A DNA stretch of 64,000 bases from Nepenthes gracilis (GCA_033239525.1 BSYO01000011.1:7841973-7905972), one strand, 5' to 3'. Counted from the first letter of the stretch, positions 47,045-58,389 are shown. The notes: a model not told the origin generated them from the letters alone. Numbers and translations are program-made.

Positions 47045-47938
47045 ACAACTCAAATACTCTTAGCAACTTCAGCTTAAATAACCAACATGTAGGGCTACAT
47101 TTAATAAAAATTCAATACATACAAGTAATCAATTTAAGTACAGAACATATTCTATCAAGGTGCATGAAAGTTCATCACATGTAAGCCTATTAAATCATGA
47201 ATTGAAGACATACATGCAGCCAATTTACAATATGCAGAACATATATACACGTCACATGAACTTAGGCATACTTCTTGTGAAATTTAGCTACAAAATCATG
47301 AAAAACTAACAAGCATACTCAGTACAAATATTAATACTTTAAAATTATAATTTGGATGAGTATTAGAATAAGAATGTTTAGGAGATTTGATAAAGAATAG
47401 TAACAAATCAAAGAAGAGCTTAGAGTGTACTTGTCCTAGCACTAAATTACCAAATTCTAGAATTAATTCACTTGATTTGAGCTTCCTCAAACTTTCTCTC
47501 CTTCTTTCCCTCCCTCTTCTCCTCAGCTACTTCTCTTTCTATTCTTAGAAAACTTTGAAAAAATGATAAAAATCAGCTCAAGTGCTGTATTTATACAATA
47601 GTGCATTCGAGCGCAGAATCAGGCGCACATCAGACGTTGGGCTACTGGTTTTCTGTGCCAAAGCATGAAGCTATTGCCAACAACTGCTTGAGCATCCCTC
47701 GAGCATGTATTAAGTGTGAGTAATCTGTCATTCAAGCGCTCGTGTACCGATTAGGCATCCCTCAAGCATTGACCCATGGGTTTTGGCATTTAGACACAAG
47801 TCAGGCCTCACTTAGGCGCTGAGTTAACTGGTAAAATTTTGACTCTTTAATCTAATTTTTTACATCTTTTGATCTCAATTTTAATTATATTAACTTAATC
47901 ATTTAATATTAGTATTAATCAAAGACTCGGGCCTTACA

Positions 47939-49160
47939 ACCCCTTATAAAATGGCACCATCGCAACTTAAATAATTAAAGAAGCAACTATAAGAGCTATT
48001 AAAGAAGGATTTTATCTGACCAAGCATGTCCCTATGGGGTGCCCTGGTATTATTTGTATAGAAGAAAGATAGACAATAAGGCTGTGTATAGATTATTGGG
48101 AATTAAATAAGATCACTATCAAGAATAAATACAATTGTTGAGAATTGATAACTTATTCGACCAGTTGTAAGGGTCCCGAGTATTTTCTAAGATTGATTTT
48201 CGATCGAGTTACCATCAATTGAAAATCAAGAAGAAAGACGTGGCAAAGACAGCATTGTGAACAAGGTATAGGCATTATGAGTTTTTAGTTATACCTTTTG
48301 GGTTGACTAATGTCCCTATAACTTTTTTAGATTTGATAAATTAGGTATTCCAATCCTACCTTGACAAAATTACGGTGGTGTTTACTGATGATATTTTAAT
48401 ATACTCAAAGAGTTATGAATAGTACAAGACACATCTAAGAGTTGCACTCTAAAAGTTTCAGGAGAGGAGTTTGTATACCAAGTTGAAGAAGCGTAAATTT
48501 TGGCTTGAAGAAATCATATTTTTAGGACTCATGATCTCAATGGGAGGTATTTTGACTGATTCCAAGAATGTTGAAGTGATGACTAATTGGAGCCGGTCGA
48601 CATCGGTGATTGACGTTAGAAGCTTTTTGAAAATTGTGACTTACTATTGAAGATTTCTAGTGAACTTTTCCATGATTGTTATACAGCTAACCCCACTGAC
48701 ACGGGAGGAAGCAAAGTTTAATTGGACATAGGATTGAAGAAAGAGTTTTCAGGAGTTGAAAGAGCATTTGATAATAGGCTTAATTTTGTCATTTCTTGAA
48801 AGTTCCGGAGGATTTGTTATTTACTATAATGCATCAAAGACCAAACTAGGGTGTGTCCTAATGTAACATGAGAAGGTGATTGTGTATAGATTGAGGCAAT
48901 TGAAAACCCACAAAAAGAACTATATGATACATCTTAGAATTAGTAGCAATAATATTTACCCTAAAAATTTGGAGATATTGCCTATACAGAGAAAACTTTG
49001 TAGTGTATTCTGACCACAAAAGTTTTAAATATTTATTTTCTCAAAAGGAACTAAATATGAGACAAGGGAGATGGGTAGACTTCCTAAAGAATTACGACTA
49101 TAAAATTCAGTACCAACCAAGAAAATTCAATGTGGTAGCAGATACTTTGAGCTACTGAAC
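47939..49160 (+). pseudogene. pol: E4 reverse transcriptase and RNase H (continuation)
   Basis: Resumes with PYKMAPSQLK after the insertion. Then WGALVLFV, a SRIDFRSSYHQLKIKKKDVA-like block near 48190-48240, RHYEFLVIPFGLTN and the catalytic FTDDILIYSKS with aspartates at 48387-48392. RNase H: FVIYYNASKTKLGCVLM near 48810-48865, then KIWRYCLYRENFVVYSDHKS and LNMRQGRWVDFLKNYDYKIQ near 49050-49110. Stops and shifts are frequent; older than E6. Confidence 0.78.
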
Positions 49161-50340
49161 AACAAATTTTGTGGCTCATCTAAAGATCAAGGAGATAGAG
49201 GTGCTAGATAATATGAATAAATGTGATATTAAAAGCCATTCCCAATGTATATGGATGATATTATCATGTTTTCAAGTGTCATTAGAGATTGCAAAAGGAA
49301 CTAAGTGAGCCCAAATGAACAATCCTTTCTTAGTAGACATTGCCTATAACTTAAATAAGGAGTCAATAATAGATTTTAGTGTATGGGTAGATGAAATTTT
49401 GAGGTTTCTAGGAAAAATTTGTGTGTAGAATATTGAAGAATTGAAGAAAAAAATCATGAATGAAGCCCTCAATGAAAGTACACTATCCATCGTGACAAAA
49501 TATATCAAGATTTGAAAAAGAACTTTTGGTGGCACAACATAAAAAGGAAAATTATGGCTTATGTAGGAAGATGTTTGATATGCCAACAATTGAAGATCAA
49601 GTATAAGAAAGCACCAAACTTTTTACAACCTATGCCAACCCCCAACTAAAAGTTGGAGGACATAACAAGGGATTTCATGATAGGTTTATTGAAAATGCTG
49701 AGAAATCATGATACTATTTCAGTAATTGTAGATCGGCTCGCTAAATCAGCTCACTTCATTACTATTTAGATGGTGTTCTCTAGAGATCGATTGGTAAGAC
49801 TATATATTAATTAGATTTCATGGAGTTCCAACTTTAATTGTAGCAAATCAAGACCTAAGATTTGTCTCAAAATTTTTAAAAAAGTTTACCTCGAGAGTTT
49901 GGAACCAATCTAAAATTCAGCACAATTTATCCTCCTCAGATGATTGAACAATTAGAGCAAATGATCCAAATTCTAGAAGATTAGTTAACGGCTTTGGTAT
50001 TGGAAATAAAAGGCAATAGGGACGACTATTTGCCATTAATCGAATTTGCGTACAATAATAGTTATTAAGCAAGTATCAGCATTGGTTCCACGGAGAAAAT
50101 ATCATTTCTTAATTCATTGGAAAGAGACCGGAGATTTAAGATTTTTGGGACTGAAAGTTATTCAAGAGACGTCTAAGAAGATTCATTTGATTCATGATCG
50201 ATTGAAGGTTGCCCAAAGTCGACAAAAGAGCTATGCTGATCGGAGAAAATCAAAGTTAAGTTTAATGTCAGGGATTACATATTTTAGAAAATATCTCTGT
50301 CAACGAAAATTTCTTAGTTTGGGATTAGCCAATATATATT
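49161..50340 (+). pseudogene. pol: E4 integrase, second catalytic residue changed
   Basis: Zinc-binding part near 49480-49600: HRDKIYQDLKKN, then VGRCLICQQLK. The core has TRDFMIGLL (Asp 49671-49673) and VIVDRLAKSAHFI; the second-Asp block reads IVANQDLRF where SDRDPRF is usual, so the Asp codon is AAT (Asn) at 49846-49848. Beyond this the frame shifts; the PLIEFAYNNSY block is near 50035-50065. SRQKSYADRRKSKL is at 50217-50258. Disabled. Confidence 0.72.
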
Positions 50341-50602
50341 GCATTGTTTGAGATTCTAGAGAAAATTGATGAGGCGGTGTATAGATTGGCTCTACCTCTA
50401 AGTTTGGGAGTTGTTCATAATATCTTCTATGTGTCAATACTTCAAAAGTATGTTCATGACCCATCGCATATTATTAAATACAAACTATTAAAAATAAATG
50501 AAAACTTAGCATACATTGAAGAATCGGTTCAAATTTTGGGAAAAAGGGAACATGTATTTTGGACAAAGGTAATCCCATTGGTAAAGGATTTATTGAAGAG
50601 TC
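50341..50602 (+). pseudogene. pol: E4 chromodomain-like C-terminus, left part
   Basis: FEILEKIDEAVYRLALPLSL, VHNIFYVSILQKYVHDPSHI, YIEESVQILGKREHVFWTKV and IPLVKDLL: integrase C-terminus and chromodomain start, close to E6. The frame is cut by an insertion at about 50603 and resumes at 53149 with NHSDEEVTWEREDDIRKKYL. Confidence 0.78.
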
Positions 50603-53143
50603 TGCAAAGATTGAGTTTTATAATTTTACTAATTATGCTAAAAATTGAATGGCAGATGCTCACCCAGGGATGCAGCAGTGACAAAAATTTAATCAATGAT
50701 ATCGGTTAGCAACTGATTTAAATTTCGGTTGGCAAAGAGAGCAGCACAGGCAGTAGCAGCAACAACAGCAGCAGAGACGATAACATGATTTAGCAATAGA
50801 GAACTAATGACTCAGCATGCCTTATAATTAAATTGGTGGGCAGAAGTGTAGGAGAGCAGCAGGGCAAGCACACAACAGCATGCTTCTGCAAATCAAAATG
50901 GCCGTAGCATGCTTCAATAGTTCAAGAGAGCAGTAGCAAAATTTTAGGGCAGCAGCAGAAACAAGCAGTAGGAATCAGCAAAACTCAGTGCCAATCAAAC
51001 AGAAACACAGGGCAGCATCCCAATGAACCAATTCAATAAAAACTTAAGGAATGACTTAGCAAAATTTGGAGCAAAAATCCAAGACACTAATCTAATCTCT
51101 GGGAAAATTTAGGAGAAGCTGACAGCAGCTTAGCCAACAAATGATGATTCAACAACTCAGCTTTCAAATTATATTAAAGCCATGTGAGAATAGAAGGGAG
51201 GAAGGAAAAATGAAAGGGAGAAGAGAGGAGAGAACCAAAAGGTAAAAAGGGAAGTGAGGAAATTCAGTATTCTACGTTTGCAATAGCTGAATTTTGGGCA
51301 AGTATACCACAGGCTCTTCCTTCACTTGCTGCTAATTCTTGCTAATTTTCTTTAAGTATTGTAGATCTAATACTTCATTCCCTTATTCTACCATGATGCC
51401 ATTATTGTATCATCATTTTAGAATAAGTAAAAATCTATTTTGAGGTTGCTGAACCGGCGGCTGAACAGGCAATGCATCATGTGTCGGTTTTGATTTTTTA
51501 GCATGTAAAAGTAGGTATTGAGGCTTGCTAAATCGGCTGAGACACCATGTTTATTGGTTCTGAATTTTCTCCCTATTGGCCTATTTACTATATTGCCAAA
51601 TCATCATTTCGGCATATGTAAAAGTGTAAGAATGCTACGGTCCTGGCTACCGGAGACCCGTACCGTATCTCGACTCAGCCGGCATGCCAGGAGGAAACTC
51701 ACACAGTGGTGCGCCGCAGCAATCGTCCCACCCGGACACCAGGAAAATATCGGGATTTTATTTGAATTGCTTGCTTAACTGTTTGTGTCCCATTTAGTTA
51801 TGCATGTGGACCCCTTATGTTTCTGTTAATTGTTTCTATTATGCTCACTCACCAGTGGTTATTAGGCAACTGAGGTAACGGAAGGAATATAGAAAATTAT
51901 TTCCTCAACTCTCCTTCTCTCTCTCACGTCTTCTCCCTCGTTTCTCTGTGCCTCTCTCCTTCTGTCAATCTCCCCTTCCCCTTCTGTTGTTAATCCGAAT
52001 CGGTGCAGAAAGTGCAGAAGCCCGCATCAAAGACATTACCGTTTCACTACTAATTGTTACATCTCTAATATTTGGATGCTGAATTTCAGCTTTTATATTC
52101 ATGAAAGTACAAATGGAAGCCCTACACAGTATTAAGAAGTATGATTATTTTCTTTCAAAGTTAAGAAAATTAAAAAGTACCAAGAATAAGTATAGATTTT
52201 TCACAAGAAATTCTAATAAGAATTAAAAAACTGAACTAAGGATTTATTCGAAGGGTTACATTTCCTAGCATACCTTAAGATATTGCAGTGGTAATTAAAA
52301 ATTTACCCCTAACACCGCAAGGAAAGTAAGGCAATTTTCTGGTTGTGTCTACTGGGTATAAATGCATGTACCACCCACCTCAGGGTGTAGAAGGAGGGAG
52401 GGCCTTAAATTGTGTCGATTGAACACAATTGTTTCTTTGTTTGTTTGTTTTGTTAACTAGTAAAATCTACTGGCCCTGATCTTTTAAGTTAAATAAATAT
52501 TTACTATAAGATAGTAAAAGAATAAGATAAAGAAAATTGAATACATTAAGAAAATATTTTTCATTCATATTTCATGCTTTTGCATGCATTATGACCTATA
52601 TTCCTTCCGATATATTTTAAGTATAAATGTGCATATCTTTGTATATATTGTATCTTATTGAGTATTTGACTAATTCTCTTACTATTTTACTATCCTTCAA
52701 ATGTCTCGCTAGAATTGATGTCTAACGAACATGAGTGAAGATGAAAGTTTTAATTATGCCTTTGCATTTACATAATGTATTCAAAATATTTAAAATTTTG
52801 ATGTACTTAGTTTAATGGAAGTTAAGATATATATATATAATAACATTGTAAAACTTTAAAAGTATGATAGGATATATTATATTTTTGGTGATGTTAGTTT
52901 AGAATTTACTACTGCAAATTAGGGTGGTTGTTATATATGCTACCACAAGTTAAAATTAGATTGATTTTGATTTTTAGTAGGTATATTTCCTTAATAAAAT
53001 TCAACATCGTACTCCTATAGTACAGTTTTGGTGTCATTGATGGTATAGCAATTGTATAGATCTTATGTATATTTATATATAGTGATTACATTTAATAATT
53101 ATAATAATGACAAATGACGGAAATGAGGATGTGGGACGTCACA
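50603..53143 (+). mobile_element. 2.5-kb solo-LTR-like insertion in E4 chromodomain
   Basis: Starts TGCAAAG and ends GGGACGTCACA, the usual Tekay-type LTR end. Removing it joins the chromodomain halves. Possible degenerate duplication GAGTC/AAATC. The right half has LTR-like words (ACCCACCTCAGGGTGTAGAA near 52373, TTGAGTATTTGACTAATTC near 52657). The left half (50740-51250) is AGC/AAC-rich; 51600-51760 is GC-rich; 51890-51990 is a CT-rich run. No gag or pol. Orientation inferred from the end sequence. Confidence 0.6.
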
Positions 53144-53148
53144 AAATC

Positions 53149-53269
53149 ACTCAGATGAAGAGGTCACATGGGAAAGAGAAGATGACATCCGGAAGAAATA
53201 TCTGCATATATTTCTTTGATGAGGTAAGTTAAATTTCAGGGATGAAACTTTTTATAAGAAAGGAAGAAA
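53149..53269 (+). pseudogene. pol: E4 chromodomain end and polypurine tract
   Basis: 53149-53217 reads HSDEEVTWEREDDIRKKYLH, the conserved chromodomain tail of Tekay elements. A short 3' untranslated piece follows, then the polypurine tract AAGAAAGGAAGAAA at 53256-53269, directly before the 3' LTR. Confidence 0.75.
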
Positions 53270-54368
53270 TGTAAGATGCGGGTTTTAATTTATAGTTTTG
53301 ATCCTAAGTAATTAGATTAAGATAAATAAAGTTTGAGGTCAAATGAATAATTGTGTTAAACTTAGCATTCTTACCGGATCATATCAGATTGAGTAATACT
53401 TGATCAGCTTTCAACACATGTACATGCATGCTTTGGACAGAATACTCGTGCTTGAAAAATGCTTAACTGGCTTTTGAGCATGCTTTTAACAAAATGCCCA
53501 TACTTGATTCGTGCCTGAAAAATACTCATGCATGGCCATGGCAGATTGCTAACATTTGATAAGTGTCCAAGGGATGCTTATGCATTGTTTGGCCATTGTA
53601 TGGGCGCCCGATAGGCACATGACGGGAACACATACGTAGTAATGCTTGATTCGTGCCTAGCTTGTGCTCGACGCGATAGCCAACTATAAAAACATATTTT
53701 TCTACCAAATTTGAGTCATTTTTAGTTAGGCCTTGAGAGAGGAGAGAGCTAAGGTCTAAAAAAAGAGAGAAAATAGGAGAAATGAGTAGGAGAAGTGAAA
53801 ATGTATGGTAAAATCAAGCAATCTTTGAAAAAAATTAGATTAAGGTAAGTGCACATAAACCCTTTTTCTTTTATTGTTGATTTTTCTTTACTTTCTCAAG
53901 TATTTATTATTTTAAATAGTCATGCATATCATAATTTCATAACTAAAGAATTTATAATTTGTGTGCATGTGATCCTACTCCCGTTTTATAAAACTTTTAT
54001 GAAATCCATATCTTTATTCTATATACATTATGCTTCCCATTAGATTTTCTGTAATATTGACCACGTATGTCTTTAAATTTTATCCCAATGCCAATGTATC
54101 ATATGTAAAGTATTGATACTTCACATACATGAGTTCACATCCCCATTCTCTGTAACATTTATGAAATTTATGCTCTTAATGTATATACATATGTTTTTCA
54201 ACTAATTTCTGCAGTAATATTCAAACATGTATTGAATTATTATTTAAATGCTTTTATATACTCTAGTTTTTCTATATAATGTTCCAATATGTTTTAAATT
54301 CTTAAATATATATTTTGCATGTTTTAAATTTTTTATAAGTTGTCTTTGTAGGTTTGACAATTGAAAGG

Positions 54369-55491
54369 TGTTGCATTTCGGATTTCGGGGGTCCAATGCA
54401 ACACAAGTGCTTAGGAGTGTAGAATGTGGAGAAGGAGAGATTAAAACCGAATTTTATGTGGAAAACCTTCTCTTGAATGAGGAGGAAAAACCACGAGGCT
54501 CTAGGCCTTTAGAAATACTTCACTATGGGTGGAAGTCTTATAAAGTACAAGTTTTGAGAATATCTTCCCCTTTTTCTTTCCATAATCTCTCTCCTCTGAA
54601 GGGCTTTCTCGTTTGGAAGCTCCTGAACTCTTCCTTGTTTTCCTTAGTTCTTCTAGGAAAGAGTAAGAAAAAAGAGGTCTTGAGGCAAGAGCCTCTGCTG
54701 GGTATTTATAGCAGAAATTGTGCCGTTGGGGAGAAGACACGTGGTAGCCGGTGGGTGGCCGAGAGGCTGTCCACTGTCCTATTGGTCACTTCTAGCGCAT
54801 GAGGGAGCCGTCTACCTGCCCTGCTGTCCATGACAGGAATGATGGTGTGTGCAGGGAAGCATGCTGTTAGCGCCGCTGGTAGGGCCTGAGCATGTCAGGC
54901 ATGTAGACTCTAGGTGTCAGTCTTGATTTGACTAGGCGTGTTCTGCGGAGGCGGCGTCTTGTAGTGGTTGCAGGTTCCTTGGAAATCGGCAAAGTTGTTT
55001 AGTTGGCGCTCTCGGCAATGTATGAGATAGTCCTCGTCCTTGTGTGGCATGCCTTGTCTCTTTGTTAGTTCACGAACTCGTTGAAGAAGGCAGCTCTCGG
55101 ATATTAACTGTCTTTCGGAGGATCTTTGGTCCTTCGTGGAGAGTCCTCGGGTCTTTCCTTGACTTCTCAGACTAATCTGAGACCTGATGGAACTTCTGAG
55201 GTTCTCGAGCTTCTTCTTCTGGTCCTCGTACCTGGATGTCGTTAGCTATTTGCGATATCCTCGAGCCCCTATTGGTCATGGGGACCTCTCGGACCTTTGT
55301 CGTTGCTTTGGCTTTTGGGACACTAGCCCGTGTTCTCGGGCTCGTTAGGCCAGTCTAACTTAAGGAGCTAGCCTAGGTTTTAGGCCTCTTGGGCCGTCCA
55401 GTCCTCTTGGTCCGTGGACACATTTCTGGGCTTTTCACTTGGGCCCTTCCTTTAGGCCATGTTTTATGGGCCCTTATATTGGGACCCAACA
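54369..55491 (-). repeat. E3 3' LTR, complete
   Basis: Plus-strand edges TGTTGCATTTC and GGGACCCAACA. The part 54724-55491 is repeated at 58720-59487 with few differences. The part 54369-54723 (R/U5 side plus TATA) occurs only here. The plus ORF at 54368-54802 is within this LTR and shows no family features. Confidence 0.85.
54701..54711 (-). promoter_or_regulatory. TATA box in E3 3' LTR
   Basis: Minus strand CTATAAATACC, 340 bp from the LTR end. Absent from the truncated 5' LTR copy. Confidence 0.6.
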
Positions 55492-55502
55492 TAGCCCCCC
55501 AT
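55492..55502 (-). other. E3 polypurine tract
   Basis: Minus strand ATGGGGGGCTA next to TGTTGGG of the LTR; same pattern as E1 and E2 tracts. Confidence 0.7.
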
Positions 55503-55914
55503 GCCAAAGGGTTCGAGGTCCTCGATCGTTTGGCATGAAGTCGCTACTCTTCTTGGGAGGTTAATTCTTCTTGCTATGGTTTGTCCGCATACGTGTTGTG
55601 GCTTGAAAAGGATGTTCCCGGGGAGGCATGAGTATGACCGTCCACGTTTGGGCGTAGGCCTTTTGCAGCGGTAGTCCAAGTGCATGTGTGTCCTCGGAGT
55701 AAATATGGTGCTAGGCTTGGTGGAGAATAATCCCAAAACTTCCTCTGAGTCCGAGACCTTTCCAATGCCGCCATTTGAGTTTCTGCAGGGCATTAAATGC
55801 TGAAGTGATGCGCTAACAAGCGCCTTGGGAAGGCAAGGCCATCATTTTCCTGAGACGAACAGCCGAGCGACGCGTGGCGAGGGTAATGAGTGCACCTCTT
55901 TTGAATTTCAGGAG

Positions 55915-55922
55915 TATTTAAA
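55915..55922 (+). promoter_or_regulatory. TATA box of E3 extra ORF
   Basis: TATTTAAA about 130 bp before the ATG at 56047, followed by a pyrimidine-rich leader as in E2. Confidence 0.55.
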
Positions 55923-56046
55923 CGCCTTCTCGTCTCCGACTCTCCATTTTTGCGTCTACTTTCCGTTTTCTTCTCCAAGTGTTGAGGCATTTACTCTTCT
56001 CTTGCTGAAGTTTTCTCTGTTCTTCTACTTTTGCTTTTCGACGTCC

Positions 56047-58061
56047 ATGGCGCTCGTAGTGAGGGATATTGCCTCTACGATGATGCTCGATAGGCTTAAG
56101 GAGATTCGAGCACGATATCGGATCCCTGAGTCCGTGGCTATGATGATTCCGGAGTCACACGACAAGGCGTGGTGCCCTCAGGACGGTTTCATCACCGTAT
56201 ATGAGGTCCACCTCAAGGGTGGGCTATGGTTTCCTGTGCCGGAGGAGCTTTACGACATCATGAAGGGACTTGGAGTTCCTTTTGCTAGGCTCCAACCAAA
56301 TGCAGTAAGGTATTTGGTTTCTTTGTACGTTTTCTTTCAGTGCCATAAGAAGCTTTTGAATGTTCTTACAGTCAAGGTTATATTTCTCTTTACACATAAC
56401 TTTGATTGGATCACGATGACCCCCCGCCCGGACTTTTCCTTGATATGCCGGGGAAACCCAGACTCCACGAAGCGATGGAATGATAAATTCTTCTTCCTGG
56501 GCGTTCGAGAGAATTGGGCCATCCCCATTATCTGGGGAAAAGCGGCCAGCCAATGTAGCTTTGATCCTTCGAAGGAGGAGAGAGAGAGCGTAAAGGAGTT
56601 CACGGACTTGGTGCTGGCCAACATTGGGGGCTTTCACCTGAATAAGCGCAACATCTGGCTTTCGCCCGAGAACGTTGAGAAAGCTAAATGGGGGCCACGG
56701 GCCAAGGCCTCTGCCGTAACTCCTCCCGATAAGTCCAAAAAGAAAAGACCGAGGAGGAAGGCGGAGTCTCTAAGGATTGAGGGTCCTGCTGACCGCTCGG
56801 AGAAGAGCCTTCCGGCTGAGAGTTCAAAACGTCCAGCGGCCGTTACTGAGTTCCCCTCCTCTGATGATGATGACGATGACTTTGACATCGATGATTTTGA
56901 CAATGATGATGTGATTGCCCCACTTTTGAAGAGGTCGAGGACTAGTTTTTTACCAGAGTCCTCGGGGACTGAATGTCTCACCCTTGCCTTCATAGCTAAT
57001 CCTCTCACTGAGTCCTCGGGGGCGATTATATAGATTGTGGAGCTCCCAGACGTCCCGTCCCCCAGTGATGGTCCAGTTCCTGGAGTTCCCATTGATCTGC
57101 CTGGTGACGTCTCGAACAGGATTGATCACCCTTCCGAGGACATAGGAGGCGGGGACTTCGCTGTGGACACTGAGGGGGGAATGATGGCTGGGATGGTCCG
57201 AGAGGTGGAAGAGGCCGAGGAGTTAGGCGTCGTTGACCTGATGTCCCTTGATCCTTCTGAGCATCCCATTGCAGTCCAAGCTGAACAACCATCTGAGCTC
57301 CCAGGGGATGCTAACGTTGGGGTAGGCTCTTCAGTGCCTTTTATAGCTGCGGAGCTTGTGCCTGAGGAGGCATTTGCGGCGCCTGAGAGTGACCCGCAAG
57401 AGTCTGAGGCCGCAGGGGAGCGTGGCCCAGGGCATGATCCTTTCGTTTCTAAGGTAACCCACTACTTCTTCTTTTGCCTTACATCTAGTTGCCTGTGCTT
57501 TGATGGGCCTTTCTATTTGCAGCTCCAGGGTCTGATTGGGGGCCTTAGTGAGTTGGTGGGAGAGGTTGCCCAGTCCCGCTCGGAGATGGAGTTGCTGAGG
57601 GCCCCCGGGAAGCTGCGCAATGGGCTGAAGCGAAGTTGGCTGAAGTAGAGAGGAAAGTTGCCTCTTTGGAGGATACCGTTAAGATCCAGCAGCTTCAGCA
57701 GAAGCTTCTCCGGGATAGGGTTCTTCGACAGGAGGTGAGGTTGAGGACATCCGTGCAGACCGCGGAGATTGCTTCATTATAGGACAGCAAGTACTAGGAG
57801 GGCATTCGCATGTGCCACCGAGTGCTGCGACTGATTCGTCTGCGGTTTCCTATGGCTGTCCTCGATCCCAGGAACGCCAGTGCCTTAAGCGCAGGAGACC
57901 TATACGGCGTCTCTGGGAGGCCTTTCCCTGGGTTCTCTCGGGTAGGGCCTGAAGGTGGACCTCTTACGCTCGAGGAGCCAGATCCGGCAAACCAGGCGGG
58001 CCTTCTGGAGCTCAGGAGGCTCGAGGACAAGGGAGCCAAGAGGGGCTCCCGTGACACATAG
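56047..58061 (+). pseudogene. E3 extra ORF, best-preserved copy of the Tat antisense gene
   Basis: Start chosen at ATG 56047 (MALVVRDIAST), which aligns with the E1 and E2 starts; the open frame extends upstream to 55825 without homology. N-terminal domain, residues 1-200: ARYRIPESVAMMIP, DGFITVYEVHLKGGLWFPVP, GVPFARLQPNAVRYLVSLY, TVKVIFLFTHNFDWITMTPR, KFFFLGVRENWAIP. Then VEKAKWGPRAK, the basic KSKKKRPRRK (NLS-like), an acidic run with many Asp (56860-56915) and a stop at 57031 (TAG). A Glu/Pro/Gly-rich spacer continues to a 69-bp intron. A coiled coil with a one-base frameshift near 57605 (LAEVERKVASLEDTVK) and the C-terminal EGIRMCHRVLRLIRLRFPMA end at TAG 58061. Biochemical role unknown; it may be transcribed separately from the element. 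Confidence 0.78.
57454..57522 (+). other. Predicted intron in E3 extra ORF
   Basis: AAG|GTAACC ... CTATTTGCAG|CTCCAG, 69 bp, phase 0, pyrimidine-rich 3' part. Same position relative to spacer and coiled coil as in E1 and E2. Its length is a multiple of three and it has no stop, so readthrough is also possible in this copy. Confidence 0.6.
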
Positions 58062-58389
58062 TCTCTTCTCTCTCTCTTTTTTTTGTTATAATATTGTACA
58101 TAAATTTTCTTTATGAATAAAACCTGTGCTCTCTAAATCAGAGCTTTGGACCTTTTACCGTGTTTGTATAAGTGTATTATTATTATATAAATATATATAT
58201 ATATATATATTTGGACAAGAGCTTTATTTTATAAATAAAACTTACGCTTTCTATGTTGAAGCTTCAGACTCTCTGCTTGATTCGTGCGAGTGTTCACTCT
58301 TTTTGTGACGCAATGCTAAGTGTCTTATCCTTTGCTTTAAGCATTTGCCATTTGAGATTCTCTAGCCTTTTAACCTCTCGAGTTTCTTG
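58062..58389. other. E3 region downstream of extra ORF
   Basis: No gene. Contains an (AT)n run at about 58190-58210 and two similar segments, AATAAAACCTGTGCTCT (58118) and AATAAAACTTACGCTTT (58234). Each has an AATAAA, so these are candidate polyadenylation signals for the extra ORF transcript. Confidence 0.45.

Larger units (their letters stand above)
36160..47938 (-). mobile_element. Probable minus-strand solo LTR in E4 RT, itself interrupted by E6
   Basis: Outside E6 it consists of 36160-37404 and 47045-47938, 2.14 kb. The minus-strand start is TGTAAGGCCCGAGTC, a common plant LTR start, and it ends GACGACACA. A TATA box (minus, TGTATAAATACA) lies near 47586-47598, and there are no coding domains. 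E4 RT breaks at about 35965 (PISKA) and resumes at 47940 (PYKMAPSQLK). The 195 bp 35966-36159 on the left are not explained, and no matching target duplication was found, so the left edge is uncertain. Confidence 0.55.

Noticed and set aside
35950..47938. Apparent inverted similarity between TAAGGCTCACGTCT and the reverse complement of AGACTCGGGCCTTA at the two edges
   Set aside because: The left part overlaps codons of E4 RT (PISKA), so the similarity is at least partly chance; it was not used to define a terminal inverted repeat element.
51518..51778. 86-aa ORF in a GC-rich patch
   Set aside because: Inside a solo-LTR-like insertion; composition explains the open frame and no domain is seen.
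54368..54802. 144-aa plus-strand ORF
   Set aside because: Falls wholly within the E3 3' LTR and overlaps its start; no homolog among the elements here.
56634..57092. Minus-strand ORFs opposite the E3 extra gene
   Set aside because: Shadow of the Ser/Asp-rich spacer; the plus-strand frame has homologs in E1 and E2, these do not.
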